Source: Streptomyces purpureus
GTDB taxonomy: Bacteria; Actinomycetota; Actinomycetes; Streptomycetales; Streptomycetaceae
Direction of reading: 5' to 3'
NCBI RefSeq assembly: GCF_014648195.1
Contig: NZ_BMQQ01000011.1
Location: 1 to 64,000 of the forward strand
DNA: 64,000 nt
Part shown: positions 49,953-58,588 of the stretch, piece by piece
Layout of the letters: each line of letters begins with the position of its first letter
Position numbering within the stretch: position 1 is the first letter of the stretch
Made by a program: the position numbers and the translations under genes
The notes under the pieces: model-generated
What the model saw: only the letters and a program-made list of their open reading frames with translations
What the model was told of the DNA's origin: nothing
Databases searched by the model: none

Positions 49953-51110
49953 CATCCGCCGCTCCCCCACCGCGCCGATCAGCGCCAGGAGCACGGTGAG
50001 TCCCACGCCGACCATGATCGCCGTGGACGGTGCCACGACACGCAGCAGAGCACCCGCGAGGGAGCCGGTGGCGGCGTAACCGGCGCCGACGGCCGCGTAC
50101 ATCACCGAGTACCCGGCGGCCAGCGCGCTCGACGGGAGCACCTCACGGAGCGTCAGGTTCCGGGCCAGGCTGGAGGGTGCCTGGAGCAGTCCGGCGGCCA
50201 CCAGCGCGGCGCCCATGGCGACCGTCCCGGGCAGTACGGCGACGAGTGTGACGCCCGCGGAGACACCGAGGAGCAGCACCAGGCTCTGGGTGGGCAGCCG
50301 GCCCGGCCAGCCGCGCAGCCCGTACACGAACGCGCCCACCGCCGAGGCGATCGAGAACCCGGCGAGGAGCGGTCCCGCCCAGCCGATGCCGATGGACCGC
50401 TGTTCCAGGAGCGCGGGCAGGATCAGTTCGGTCAGCGCCAGCAGGGACAGGCTCGCCGCGCCGGTCACGTACACCGGCCAGGCGCGGGCGATGAGCCGGA
50501 CCGTGGACTGCCCGTCCAGGTCGTCCGGGCCCGTCTGCCAGCCGGCGGGCAGCGCCCACAGGCCGGCGACGGAGACCGCCATCAGGGCGCCGGCAAGCAG
50601 CAGCGGCACGTACGGGGCCGTGCCGAGCGCGAGGCCGGTGGCGATCGCGGGCGCGGCCGCCCAGATGATGAAGGTGAGCATCGATTCCAGGCTCAGCGCC
50701 TGGGCGACCGCGCGTTCGGGAACCATGCCGGTGAGCAGGGCGCGCGTCGCGCCGGGCGCGGAGGCGGGTGCGAAACCGGCGAGGAACGCGAACGCTCCGA
50801 GGACGACGGGGTGCGCGCCGGGCAGGAGGCCGAGTCCGGTGAAACCGGCGGCGCCGGCGGCCAGTCCGACGGCCACATGGGGGCGCGGCCGGTCGGGCCG
50901 CAGCCGGGTACCGAGGAGGGGGGCGCCGATGACCTCGCCGATGACGTAGACGGCGGCGAGGACGGCGCCGAGGGTGTAGCCGCCGGGCCGCTCGCGGACG
51001 ACGAAGACCAGCGCGAGAGGCGCCATGGCGACGGGCATGCGGGCGGCGACGACGACGGCGCACCATGTCAGGACGGGCCGGGTGGCCAGCTCTCGGTAGG
51101 ACATGGCCAT
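49848..51110 (-). CDS. MFS-type membrane transporter
   Basis: A protein of about 420 residues with around 12 hydrophobic segments: VLTWCAVVVAARMPVAMAPL, YTLGAVLAAVYVIGEVIGAPLLG, FAPASAPGATRALLTGMVPE and later VMYAAVGAGYAATGSLAGALL. It resembles drug/multidrug-like MFS proteins of Streptomyces. ATG 51110 or 51104 are both possible. The polar C-terminal tail (from about residue 387) is encoded antisense to the end of the GlxA gene. Substrate unknown; efflux is likelier than uptake by family. Confidence 0.85.
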   Translation of the reverse strand: MAMSYRELATRPVLTWCAVVVAARMPVAMAPLALVFVVRERPGGYTLGAVLAAVYVIGEVIGAPLLGTRLRPDRPRPHVAVGLAAGAAGFTGLGLLPGAHPVVLGAFAFLAGFAPASAPGATRALLTGMVPERAVAQALSLESMLTFIIWAAAPAIATGLALGTAPYVPLLLAGALMAVSVAGLWALPAGWQTGPDDLDGQSTVRLIARAWPVYVTGAASLSLLALTELILPALLEQRSIGIGWAGPLLAGFSIASAVGAFVYGLRGWPGRLPTQSLVLLLGVSAGVTLVAVLPGTVAMGAALVAAGLLQAPSSLARNLTLREVLPSSALAAGYSVMYAAVGAGYAATGSLAGALLRVVAPSTAIMVGVGLTVLLALIGAVGERRMSRLPDASGEAGAAAKGFAAEGAAVDRRRDTERSL

Positions 51111-51175
51111 GACCGTAGCCCTCGTACGGTCATGGCCGCCTCGGAAATTTCGCGCCGGAAGGCCGCCGGAGCGCC

Positions 51176-52225
51176 TCAGAAAACGAGCACTCCCCGGGCG
51201 ACCCGGCCCTGGTGGGCGTCGTCCGCCGCCTTCGCGAAATCCTCCACGGGATACGTCTCGGTCACCAGCTCGTCCAGGAGGAGCCGCCCGTCCCGGTACA
51301 GGTCGGCGTAGAGCGCGATGTCCCGCTGAGGCCGCGAACTTCCGTACCGGCAGCCCAGGATGGACTTGTCCAGGAACATCGCGGCGGGCGCGAACGACGC
51401 CTCGGCGGTCGGTGCGGTCATGCCGAGCAGGATCGCCTGCCCGTGCCGGTCGAGGAGGCCGACGGCCTCCCGGACCAGGCCGGTGTGGCCCACGCACTCG
51501 AAGACGTGGTCGGCGCCGGTGGGCAGGATCTCCCGGACGGCCTTGGTGGACGGCAGGAAGTGCGTGGCGCCGAAGCGCCGGGCCGTCTCCTCCTTCGCCG
51601 GGTTGGTGTCGACGGCGACGACGGTGGAGGCCGCGGCGATCCGGGCCCCTTGGAGGACGTTGAGGCCGATCCCGCCGGTGCCGATGACGACGACGGTGTC
51701 GCCGCGGTCGACCTTCGCGCGGTTCAGTACGGCTCCGACGCCGGTGAGGACGCCGCAGCCGATCAGGGCGGCGGAGGTGAGCGGGATGTCGTCGGGGATC
51801 TTGACGGCCTGGACGGCCTTGACGACGGTACGTTCGGCGAAGGCGGAGTTGGACGCGAACTGGTGGAGTGGGCGTCCGGCGCGGCTGAAGGGCTGCCGGG
51901 GCATGCCGATCGCCTTGCGGCACATCGTGGGCCGGCCACGGTCGCAGTCCGCGCACGCCCCGCAGTTGGCGAGGGTGGACAGCGCCACATGGTCGCCCGG
52001 CGCGACATGGCCGACGCCCGGCCCGACCGCCGCGACCACCCCGGCGCCCTCGTGGCCGAGGACGACCGGCGCGGGGAAGGGAATTGTCCCGTCGATCACC
52101 GACAGGTCGCTGTGGCACAGTCCGGCCGCGGCGATCTCGACCTGGACCTCGCCCGGGCCCGGATCCCGTACTTCCAGGTCGTCGACGACCTGGACCCGCG
52201 TCCCGTCGAACACGACGCCTCTCAT
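51176..52225 (-). CDS. Zn-dependent alcohol dehydrogenase (class III-like MDR)
   Basis: A 349-residue medium-chain dehydrogenase: GLCHSDLSV and LGHEGAGVV for catalytic zinc, a structural-zinc lobe CGACADCDRGRPTMC, and the NAD fold VVVIGTGGIGLNVLQGARIA with VAVDTNPAKEETARRFGA. It oxidises an alcohol with NAD. Its ATG overlaps the stop of the upstream acyl-CoA dehydrogenase (ATGA), so it works in the same pathway. No own palindrome; expression may depend on the site at 54501. Confidence 0.93.
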   Translation of the reverse strand: MRGVVFDGTRVQVVDDLEVRDPGPGEVQVEIAAAGLCHSDLSVIDGTIPFPAPVVLGHEGAGVVAAVGPGVGHVAPGDHVALSTLANCGACADCDRGRPTMCRKAIGMPRQPFSRAGRPLHQFASNSAFAERTVVKAVQAVKIPDDIPLTSAALIGCGVLTGVGAVLNRAKVDRGDTVVVIGTGGIGLNVLQGARIAAASTVVAVDTNPAKEETARRFGATHFLPSTKAVREILPTGADHVFECVGHTGLVREAVGLLDRHGQAILLGMTAPTAEASFAPAAMFLDKSILGCRYGSSRPQRDIALYADLYRDGRLLLDELVTETYPVEDFAKAADDAHQGRVARGVLVF

Positions 52226-53370
52226 CGCGGCTCCTTCGGTAGGCCGAGTATCCGCTCGGCGATGACGGTGCGCTGGATCTCGTCCGAGCCGCCGTAAATG
52301 GTGTCGGCCCGGCTGAACAGGAACAGGCGTTGCAGCTCGTCGAGTTCGTACGACTCCGACCACGGGCCGGGTCCGGCGGCGCCGGCGGGCCCTTTCACCT
52401 GCATGGCCAGCTCGCCGAGGCGCTGGTGCCAGCGGCCCCACAGCAGCTTGGCCACGTTCGGCGCGCCGGCGGCTTCCGGGCCGGGGGTGGCGCCGCCGCC
52501 GAGGGTGCGCAGGGCGTTCCAGCGCATGGTGCGCAGTTCGGCCCACTGGCGGACGAGGCGGTCCTTGAGCACGGGGTCGTGGACGGCGCCGCTGTCGACG
52601 GCGAGCCGGACGACCTGGCGGAGCTCCTGCTCGAACCCGATCTGCTGGGCGAGCGTGGATACCCCGCGCTCCAGGGCGAGCAGGCCCATGGCGACGGTCC
52701 AGCCGTTGCCCTCGCCGCCGACGACGTCGTGGGCCTGGGCGAGGGCGCCGTCGAAGAAGACCTCGTTGAACTCGCTGGTGCCGGACATCTGGCGGATGGG
52801 GCGTACCTCGATCCGGCCCGGCTGGTCCATGGGGACGAGGAGGAAGGAGAGGCCGTGGTGGCGCCGGGAGCCTTCCTCGGTCCGTGCGAGGACGAAGCAC
52901 CAGTCGGCGTCGAGGGCGAGGGAGGTCCAGATCTTCTGCCCGGTGACGCGGTAGGCCCCGTCCCCGTCCCGTACGGCCCTGGTCCGCAGGGCGGCGAGGT
53001 CCGATCCGGCGCCGGGCTCGCTGTACCCCTGGCACCAGAGCGTCTCGCCGCGGGCGATGCCGGGCAGGAAGCGGTCCTGCTGCTCCTTGGTTCCGTACGC
53101 GACGAGCGTCGGCGCGAGGAGGTTCTCGCCGATGTGGCCGAGCCGGGCGGGGGCGGCGGCGCGGGCGTACTCCTCGGCCCAGACGACCTGCTGGGTGAGG
53201 CCGGCGCGCCGGTTGCCGTACCCCTCGACACCCCACCCGATCCCGATCCATCCCCCCTGCCCGAGCTCCCGCTCCCAGCGGCGCGGGTCGTCCCCCGGGG
53301 GGTGCGCCCGCAGCCAGTCACGGGCCTCCTGCCGAAAGACGTCCTCGCCGGTCCCGAACCCGAAGTCCAC
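52222..53370 (-). CDS. Acyl-CoA dehydrogenase, alpha-type (FadE-like)
   Basis: A 382-residue acyl-CoA dehydrogenase with an N-terminal helical domain, WCQGYSEPGAGSDLAALRTRA (flavin/substrate contact), VTGQKIWTSLALDADWCFVLART, and a C-terminal YGGSDEIQRTVIAERILGLP. The last block is the flavin-contact segment of alpha-type FadE chains. The beta-type partner may be the protein at 33160. The GTG at 53370 has AGGAGG five bases upstream, an excellent site. It overlaps the alcohol dehydrogenase start and lies 200 bp after the SDR gene on the same strand. Confidence 0.93.
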   Translation of the reverse strand: MDFGFGTGEDVFRQEARDWLRAHPPGDDPRRWERELGQGGWIGIGWGVEGYGNRRAGLTQQVVWAEEYARAAAPARLGHIGENLLAPTLVAYGTKEQQDRFLPGIARGETLWCQGYSEPGAGSDLAALRTRAVRDGDGAYRVTGQKIWTSLALDADWCFVLARTEEGSRRHHGLSFLLVPMDQPGRIEVRPIRQMSGTSEFNEVFFDGALAQAHDVVGGEGNGWTVAMGLLALERGVSTLAQQIGFEQELRQVVRLAVDSGAVHDPVLKDRLVRQWAELRTMRWNALRTLGGGATPGPEAAGAPNVAKLLWGRWHQRLGELAMQVKGPAGAAGPGPWSESYELDELQRLFLFSRADTIYGGSDEIQRTVIAERILGLPKEPR

Positions 53371-53483
53371 GTACGCCTCCTGTAGTGGGGCGGTCGATTC
53401 CCCCCACCCCGCCCCTTCCCGAAACCCTGCCGGGGGCTGGTGGGGCACGCGGCCCGGGGCGGTGCCCCCGGCCCCGGGCCGAT

Positions 53484-53563
53484 GCGGCAGCTTCGCGCCG
53501 CGGGCGCTGGGGAAAGGCCCCACGCCCGGTCGGCACCACCACGGCGCGGCAGCTTCGCGCCGC
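53484..53563. repeat. Two copies of an 18-bp imperfect palindrome
   Basis: GCGGCAGCTTCGCGCCGC occurs at 53484-53501 and again at 53546-53563, each able to fold through GCGGC/GCCGC. They lie in the 199-bp gap between the SDR and acyl-CoA dehydrogenase genes, which holds no gene. They could be dispersed repeats of this chromosome or attenuating hairpins. Confidence 0.6.
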
Positions 53564-53569
53564 CGCCCC

Positions 53570-54478
53570 CTACCCGTTCGGCCGTGCGCCCTCCGCCGCC
53601 CTGGCCATTTCCTCCAGGCGGGACAGCATCGGCATCGGGTCCACTCCGACCGTGCCGGGGAGGAAGTCCGCGATGCGTTCGGGGGTCCAGGGTGCTTCCC
53701 CGTAGGCGGCGCGGAGTTCTCTCGGCTGGGACCAGACCGCGATCTTGGGGCCGGCGATCGTGTAGACCTGGCCCGTGATGCGTTCGGCGTGGGCGCGGTC
53801 CGAGAGGAGGTAGACGACGAGGGCGGCGACGTCCTCCGGGTCGCCGATCTCCTTCAGCTCCATGGGGACGTTCGCGGACATCCGGGTGCGGGCGACCGGG
53901 GCGACCGCGTTCGCCGTCACGCCGTACTTGTGGAGGCCGAGGGCCGCCGAGCGGACCAGGGAGATGATGCCGCCCTTGGCGGCCGAGTAGTTCGCCTGGG
54001 ACACGGAGCCCTGGTGGTTGCCGCTGGTGAAGCCGATCAGCGTGCCGGAGCCCTGCTTGCGCATCACCGCCGACGCCGCGCGGAAGACCGTGAACGTGCC
54101 CTTCAGGTGCGTCGCGACGACCGGGTCCCACTCCTCCTCGGACATGTTGAACAGCATCCGTTCGCGCAGGATGCCCGCCACGCAGACGACCCCGTCGATC
54201 CGCCCGTACCGCGCCAGCGCCTCGTCGACGACCCGCTGTCCGCCCGCCATCGTGGAGATGTCGTCGGCGACCGCGACCGCCGTCCCGCCCGCCGCCTCGA
54301 TCTCCTTGACGACGCCGAGCGCCACCTCCGACGTCGGCTCACCGCCCTCGATCGAGACGCCGTAGTCGTTGACGACGACCTTCGCGCCCTCGGCGGCGCA
54401 GGCGAGCGCGACGGCCCGGCCGATGCCCCGCCCCGCGCCGGTGACGGCGACGACCTTGCCTGCCAAGAAGTTCCCCAC
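53570..54478 (-). CDS. SDR dehydrogenase, 17-beta-HSD type 4-like
   Basis: A 302-residue short-chain dehydrogenase: VVAVTGAGRGIGRAVALACA, VVVNDYGVSIEGGE, CVAGILRERMLFNMSEEEWD, Ser in IGFTSGNHQGSVSQ, and YSAAKGG (Tyr-x3-Lys). It has a C-terminal extension of about 50 residues beyond a normal SDR. The N-D-Y-G after strand 2 and the extension match the MFE-2/HSD17B4 type that oxidises 3-hydroxyacyl-CoA. Its likely role is the second oxidation of the beta-oxidation-like cycle. The GTG at 54478 follows GGAAGGGG; a regulon palindrome lies 23 bases upstream. Confidence 0.92.
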   Translation of the reverse strand: MGNFLAGKVVAVTGAGRGIGRAVALACAAEGAKVVVNDYGVSIEGGEPTSEVALGVVKEIEAAGGTAVAVADDISTMAGGQRVVDEALARYGRIDGVVCVAGILRERMLFNMSEEEWDPVVATHLKGTFTVFRAASAVMRKQGSGTLIGFTSGNHQGSVSQANYSAAKGGIISLVRSAALGLHKYGVTANAVAPVARTRMSANVPMELKEIGDPEDVAALVVYLLSDRAHAERITGQVYTIAGPKIAVWSQPRELRAAYGEAPWTPERIADFLPGTVGVDPMPMLSRLEEMARAAEGARPNG

Positions 54479-54500
54479 GCCTGGCCCCTTCCCGGAGTTT

Positions 54501-54515
54501 CTGACGGACCGTTAG
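54501..54515. promoter_or_regulatory. Catabolic-regulon palindrome (11/12), divergent promoter
   Basis: CTGACGGACCGTTAG, one mismatch, between the SDR gene (start 54478, minus) and the cyclase gene (start 54562, plus). It probably controls both. Confidence 0.75.
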
Positions 54516-54561
54516 ATTTTATGGGCCCTCGGACACCCCAGCACAAGACCCAGGAGACCGG

Positions 54562-55488
54562 ATGTCACTTCCCGCCGCGTTCCACGACATCGCCAAGCGC
54601 GTCAACAACTGGGGCCGTTGGGGCCAGGACGACGAGCGGGGCACGCTCAACCTCGTCACCGACGACGTGGTCAGGGCGGCCGCCGCCACCGTCAGCAGCG
54701 GGCTGCGTGTCCCCCTCGCGCTCCCGCTGACCCAGGACGGGGTGCAGACCGGGATGATCCCGGGCCGGGTCAACCCCCTGCATGTGATGGTGCAGATCAA
54801 TCAGGAGCTGTTCGGCCCCGGCACGGTCGCCACCAGCGACGACGCCGTCACCTTCGGGCTGCAGGCGGCGACCCACTGGGACGCGCTCACCCATGTCTCG
54901 CACTCGGGGAAGATCTACAACGGCCGCCCGGCCGACTCGATCACCCCGCACGGCCGCAGCGCCTTCAGCGGCATCGACAAGGCCCGGCACATCGTCTCGC
55001 GCGGCGTGCTGCTCGACGTGGCCGCCGCCAAGGGTCTCGACCGGCTGCCGGGGGATCACGCCGTCACACCTGAAGATCTGGACGAGGCCGCCGAGTTCGG
55101 CCGGGTCATGGTCCGGGCCGGGGACATCGCGCTCGTACGGACGGGGCAGGTGCGGCAGTATCTGGCCGGGGACAAGCACGCCTACGCCTTCCCCTCGCCC
55201 GGTCTTTCGATCCGGACGCCCGAGTGGTTCCACGCGCGCGATGTGGCCGCCGTCGCCAACGACACCCTGACCTTCGAGATCTTCCCGCCGGAGATGGAGA
55301 ATCTGTGGCTGCCCGTGCACGCCCTTGATCTCGTGGAGATGGGCATGCTCCAGGGGCAGAACTGGAATCTCGAAGAGCTGTCCACAGCCTGTGCACAGGA
55401 GGGTCGTTACGCCTTCCTGCTGTCGGCGATGCCCGAGCCGTTCGTGGGCGGTACGGGCACGCCCGTCGCCCCGGTCGCGATCCTCTGA
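54562..55488 (+). CDS. Cyclase-family (kynurenine formamidase-like) metal hydrolase
   Basis: A 308-residue protein of the Cyclase/KynB family: HWDALTHVSHSGKIYNG (variant of the H-x-G-T-H-x-D metal motif), ITPEDLDEA-like sequence reading VTPEDLDEAAEFG, VRAGDIALVRTG, and FEIFPPEMENLWLPVHALDL. Members hydrolyse amides or lactones or act on diketones, and long actinobacterial versions accompany catabolic clusters. It could open a ring or lactone here. AGGAG precedes the ATG. Divergent from the SDR, with a shared palindrome. Confidence 0.87.
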   Translation: MSLPAAFHDIAKRVNNWGRWGQDDERGTLNLVTDDVVRAAAATVSSGLRVPLALPLTQDGVQTGMIPGRVNPLHVMVQINQELFGPGTVATSDDAVTFGLQAATHWDALTHVSHSGKIYNGRPADSITPHGRSAFSGIDKARHIVSRGVLLDVAAAKGLDRLPGDHAVTPEDLDEAAEFGRVMVRAGDIALVRTGQVRQYLAGDKHAYAFPSPGLSIRTPEWFHARDVAAVANDTLTFEIFPPEMENLWLPVHALDLVEMGMLQGQNWNLEELSTACAQEGRYAFLLSAMPEPFVGGTGTPVAPVAIL

Positions 55489-55675
55489 ACGCACGAAAAG
55501 CTCTCATGGGTGGCGGCGCGCACATGCGCACCCCGAGCACGGCACGGCGGCCGCCACCCCGCCGCGACCCGCACTCGTCGAGGGCGAAGCCCTCGTCGTC
55601 CCCTCGCAACGAATCGCTCACACAAGGGTGATCAACCGGACACGCCCCGTCAACCGTTGGTCGGGGATTTCGCCG

Positions 55676-56146
55676 TTACGCGTGACGTGTGACGGCGCAC
55701 GAGGGCTCGTACGCGCCCGGCTCGCGCAACCGTGCGGTCACCACCGGCGCGCCCCGGTCGACCTCGCACCAGATGCTCTTGCCGGTGCCTTCGGCCTGCC
55801 AGCCCCACCGGTCGGCGAGGCCGTCGACCAGCGCGAGGCCCCGGCCGTTGGTGTCCTCGCCCTCGGCGTGCCGCTGGAGCGGCGGGCGGGCGCTGGCGTC
55901 GGCGACCTCGACCCGTACGGTCCCGGCGTCGGGGGCACCGCCGAAGAGCATCCGCAGCACGGCCGGGCAGCCCGTGTGCACCACCGCGTTGGTGACGAGT
56001 TCGGAGATGAGCAGCACCAGCGTCTCGGCCAGCGGCTCGTCATCCCCTATGCCTGAACCGGCGAGCCTCGAACGCGCCCACCGCCGGGCTCGTCCCACCT
56101 CTGCCGGGTCCGGCCCGACCTCCAACTGAACCTGAAGCACCTGCAC
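55676..56146 (-). CDS. HATPase_c anti-sigma/regulatory kinase-fold protein (RsbW-like)
   Basis: A protein of about 156 residues with the GHKL ATPase pattern: N-box ELVTNAVVHTG and G-box NGRGLALVDGLADRWG, with a short N-terminal helix pair. Streptomyces encode dozens of these single-domain proteins, thought to bind sigma factors or anti-anti-sigma STAS proteins; the one at 62021 is a possible but unproven partner. The start may be GTG 56146 or a nearby GTG. Substrate or partner unknown. The 187-bp gap between it and the cyclase shows nothing further. Confidence 0.85.
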   Translation of the reverse strand: MQVLQVQLEVGPDPAEVGRARRWARSRLAGSGIGDDEPLAETLVLLISELVTNAVVHTGCPAVLRMLFGGAPDAGTVRVEVADASARPPLQRHAEGEDTNGRGLALVDGLADRWGWQAEGTGKSIWCEVDRGAPVVTARLREPGAYEPSCAVTRHA

Positions 56147-56288
56147 CGCTCACACCATCCGAACCGGCGGACACATCGCCTCGCGCCTCACAGCCATCAC
56201 GGAATGTGATTTCCTTGTGAGACAGCATGGTTGACGTACAGTCACCGCAACAAGCGCTTCGGGCATATTCCAGCGCGAAGGAGTACTT

Positions 56289-56489
56289 GTGGTCCATACT
56301 GTGCGACGCACGTTGCGGGGAGTCGAACAGAAGGGCGTACGGCGCCTTCCGCTGCGACGAGCGGCGGGCATTCCCGGCTCCGGGGCCGCCGCAGGGGCAG
56401 CACCGGGAGCACCGGGCCTCCGAACCACTCGCATCCCCGGAGCGTACCCGAGCCCGGCCCCGACTCCGGCCTGTGACGACCCCGCTTAG
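56289..56489 (+). CDS. Possible small Pro/Ala-rich peptide
   Basis: A 66-codon frame starting GTG with an almost ideal ribosome site (GAAGGAG, five bases before). The product starts with a basic segment (VVHTVRRTLRGVEQKGVRRL) and ends Pro/Ala-rich. No family recognised. The sequence stretches 56147-56288 and 56490-56552 around it show no other gene; TTGACG lies at 56231. The good ribosome site is the only real support, and other frames here are also open. Confidence 0.3.
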   Translation: MVHTVRRTLRGVEQKGVRRLPLRRAAGIPGSGAAAGAAPGAPGLRTTRIPGAYPSPAPTPACDDPA

Positions 56490-56552
56490 GACACAACCCG
56501 ATATCGACCGCCGGTGACCGCGCGTCACCCTTCGGGGTGTTGACCGTCTCTC

Positions 56553-57455
56553 TCAGGAGGTCCCCGGGGAGGTCTCCACCGAAGTCTCCAGGAGCGCCGC
56601 CGCCGCGATCTCCTCGGCGCGCGCCGCGGGCAGCCACCGCTCGGCACGCAGCCAGGCCCGTTTGAGGTGCAGATGCACATCGGCCTCCCAGGTGAACCCC
56701 ATGCCGCCGTGCACCTGCAGACAGTCCCTGGCTCCGCGGACCGCCGCCTCGTCGGCGAGGAGCTTGGCCGCGGCGATGTCGACGGGGTCCTCGGTCACGG
56801 CCGCGGCGTACACGGCGGCGCGGGCGACCTCGACCCGTACGAGCATCCCCGCGCAGAGCTGTTTCACGGCCTGGAAGGCGCCGATGGGCCGGCCGAACTG
56901 CTCGCGTTCGCGGGCGTACGCCACGGCCATGTCGGTGGTGCGGGCGGCGCTGCCGAGCTGTTCGGCGGCGGTGAGCAGGGCGCCCGCCCCGGGCGGCCGG
57001 GCCGGCCCTCGCGCGTGCGGGAGCCGGTGCAGCGGGGTCAAGGGGTCGACGGAGCGGACGGGTACGGCGCCGGAGACGTCTCCCTGAGCCACGTCCGCCT
57101 CGGCCAGCCACTCCACGAGCGGCCCGTCGGCCGTGGTCACGACGGTCTCGCCGTCGGCCGCGCCCGGTACGCTCCCCGCCGCCAGGTGGGTCGCGACCAG
57201 CGGCCCGGGCAGCAGCGCCCGTCCGGCCTCCTCGAAGAGGAGGACCGCCTCGGGCAGTCCGAGCCCGACGCCGCCGTCCTCCTCCGGCAGCCGCAGCGCG
57301 AAGAACCCGGCCGCTCCGAGCTCCCGCCACAGGGCGCGGTCCAGGGCCCCTGAGCCGACCGACGCCCGCAGCGCCTCACGGTCGAAGCGGCGCGCCAGCA
57401 GGTCCCGTACGCCCGTGCGCAGGGCCCGCTGGTCGTCGTTGAGCCGGAAGTCCAT
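56553..57455 (-). CDS. Compact acyl-CoA dehydrogenase, beta-type
   Basis: A 300-residue acyl-CoA dehydrogenase-fold protein, about 80 residues shorter than usual. It keeps the N-terminal helical domain (MDFRLNDDQRALRTGVRDLL, AVLLFEEAGRALLPGPL) and the C-terminal REQFGRPIGAFQAVKQLCAG and VHGGMGFTWEADVHLHLKRA. The middle beta domain is reduced to a Pro/Arg-rich stretch of about 50 residues. It likely forms the non-catalytic or half-site chain of a heteromer with the alpha-type protein encoded directly upstream, to which it is coupled by a TGATG overlap. Confidence 0.88.
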   Translation of the reverse strand: MDFRLNDDQRALRTGVRDLLARRFDREALRASVGSGALDRALWRELGAAGFFALRLPEEDGGVGLGLPEAVLLFEEAGRALLPGPLVATHLAAGSVPGAADGETVVTTADGPLVEWLAEADVAQGDVSGAVPVRSVDPLTPLHRLPHARGPARPPGAGALLTAAEQLGSAARTTDMAVAYAREREQFGRPIGAFQAVKQLCAGMLVRVEVARAAVYAAAVTEDPVDIAAAKLLADEAAVRGARDCLQVHGGMGFTWEADVHLHLKRAWLRAERWLPAARAEEIAAAALLETSVETSPGTS

Positions 57456-58588
57456 CAGCGCCCCCTCGGCAGGCCGAGGATCCGCTCGGCGACGATGTTC
57501 TGCTGGATCTGGGAGGTGCCGGCGGCGATGGTGTACGACAGCGAGGACAGCCGGTCGAGGGTCCACTCCCGGCCGAGGTCCAGCGCGTCGGGGCCGAGGA
57601 CCTCGGCCGCCGTGTCGTAGAGCTCCTGACGGGCGTGCGAGTAGCGGAGCTTGAAGACGGAGCCGCCGGTGCCCGGGACCCCGCCGGTCGCCTGCGCCTC
57701 GCTGACGTTCCACTGGGTGAGCCGCCACAGCGCGCGGAACTCCGCGTTCAGCCGGCCGAGGCGGCGGCGCAGCGCGTCGTCGTCCCAGCGTCCGTTCTTG
57801 TGCGCCACGCGCGCGAGGTCGGCCAGCACGCGGCGGCAGGCGACGACCTCGCCGACGAAGGCGGTGCCCCGCTCGAAGGAGAGGGTGACCATCGTGACGC
57901 GCCAGCCGTCGTTCTCCTCGCCGACCCGGTTGGCGACGGGCACGCGCACCTCGTCGAGGAAGACCTCGGCGAACTCGTCGGAGCCGGCGAGGGTGCGCAG
58001 CGGCCGTACGGTGATGCCGGGGGTGTCCATGGGCAGTGCGAGCCAGGTGATGCCCTGGTGTTTGGGGGCCTGCGGGTCGGTGCGGACGAGCAGTTCGCAC
58101 CAGTCGGCGACCTCGGCGTGCGAGGTCCAGATCTTCGATCCGGTGACGACGTACGTGTCCCCGTCGCGTACCGCGCGCGTGCGCAGGGCGGCGAGGTCGG
58201 ATCCGGCGCCGGGTTCGCTGAAGCCCTGGCACCAGACCTCGTCACCGCGCAGGATCGGCGGCAGCCAGCGTTCCCGCTGCGCCTGAGTGCCCTCGGCGGC
58301 GATGGTGGGGCCGGCGTGCAGCAGTCCGACGAAGTTGGCGCCGACGTAGGGCGCTCCGGCGAGCTCGGTCTCCTCCAGGAAGATCAGCCGCTGGGTGGGG
58401 GGCGCGTCCCAGTGCACCTCGCCGTATCCGGCGTCGTACAGCATGCGCTGCCAGGTGGTGTCGTAGGCGCGGCGGGCGGGCCAGTCGAGCGGGTCGGGCC
58501 TGGAGGGCAGGGTGGGAAGCGCGCCGCGCAGCCAGGCTCTGAGGCGGGCCCGGAAGGCCTCCTCCTCGGGCGTGTACGCGAGGTCCAT
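57455..58588 (-). CDS. Acyl-CoA dehydrogenase, alpha-type (FadE-like)
   Basis: A 377-residue acyl-CoA dehydrogenase: WCQGFSEPGAGSDLAALRTRA, VTGSKIWTSHAEVADWCELLVRT, and a C-terminal TIAAGTSQIQQNIVAERILGLP with the flavin-contact Q-I-Q. It is paralogous to the protein at 52222. It sits between the amidohydrolase (overlap TGATG at 58588) and the beta-type chain (overlap at 57455), so three genes are translated as one coupled unit under the palindrome at 59803. Confidence 0.94.
   Translation of the reverse strand: MDLAYTPEEEAFRARLRAWLRGALPTLPSRPDPLDWPARRAYDTTWQRMLYDAGYGEVHWDAPPTQRLIFLEETELAGAPYVGANFVGLLHAGPTIAAEGTQAQRERWLPPILRGDEVWCQGFSEPGAGSDLAALRTRAVRDGDTYVVTGSKIWTSHAEVADWCELLVRTDPQAPKHQGITWLALPMDTPGITVRPLRTLAGSDEFAEVFLDEVRVPVANRVGEENDGWRVTMVTLSFERGTAFVGEVVACRRVLADLARVAHKNGRWDDDALRRRLGRLNAEFRALWRLTQWNVSEAQATGGVPGTGGSVFKLRYSHARQELYDTAAEVLGPDALDLGREWTLDRLSSLSYTIAAGTSQIQQNIVAERILGLPRGR

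Noticed and set aside
56227..56517. 96-codon plus-strand frame overlapping the small GTG frame
   Set aside because: No ribosome site, composition like neighbouring non-coding frames; the GTG frame at 56289 is the better candidate.
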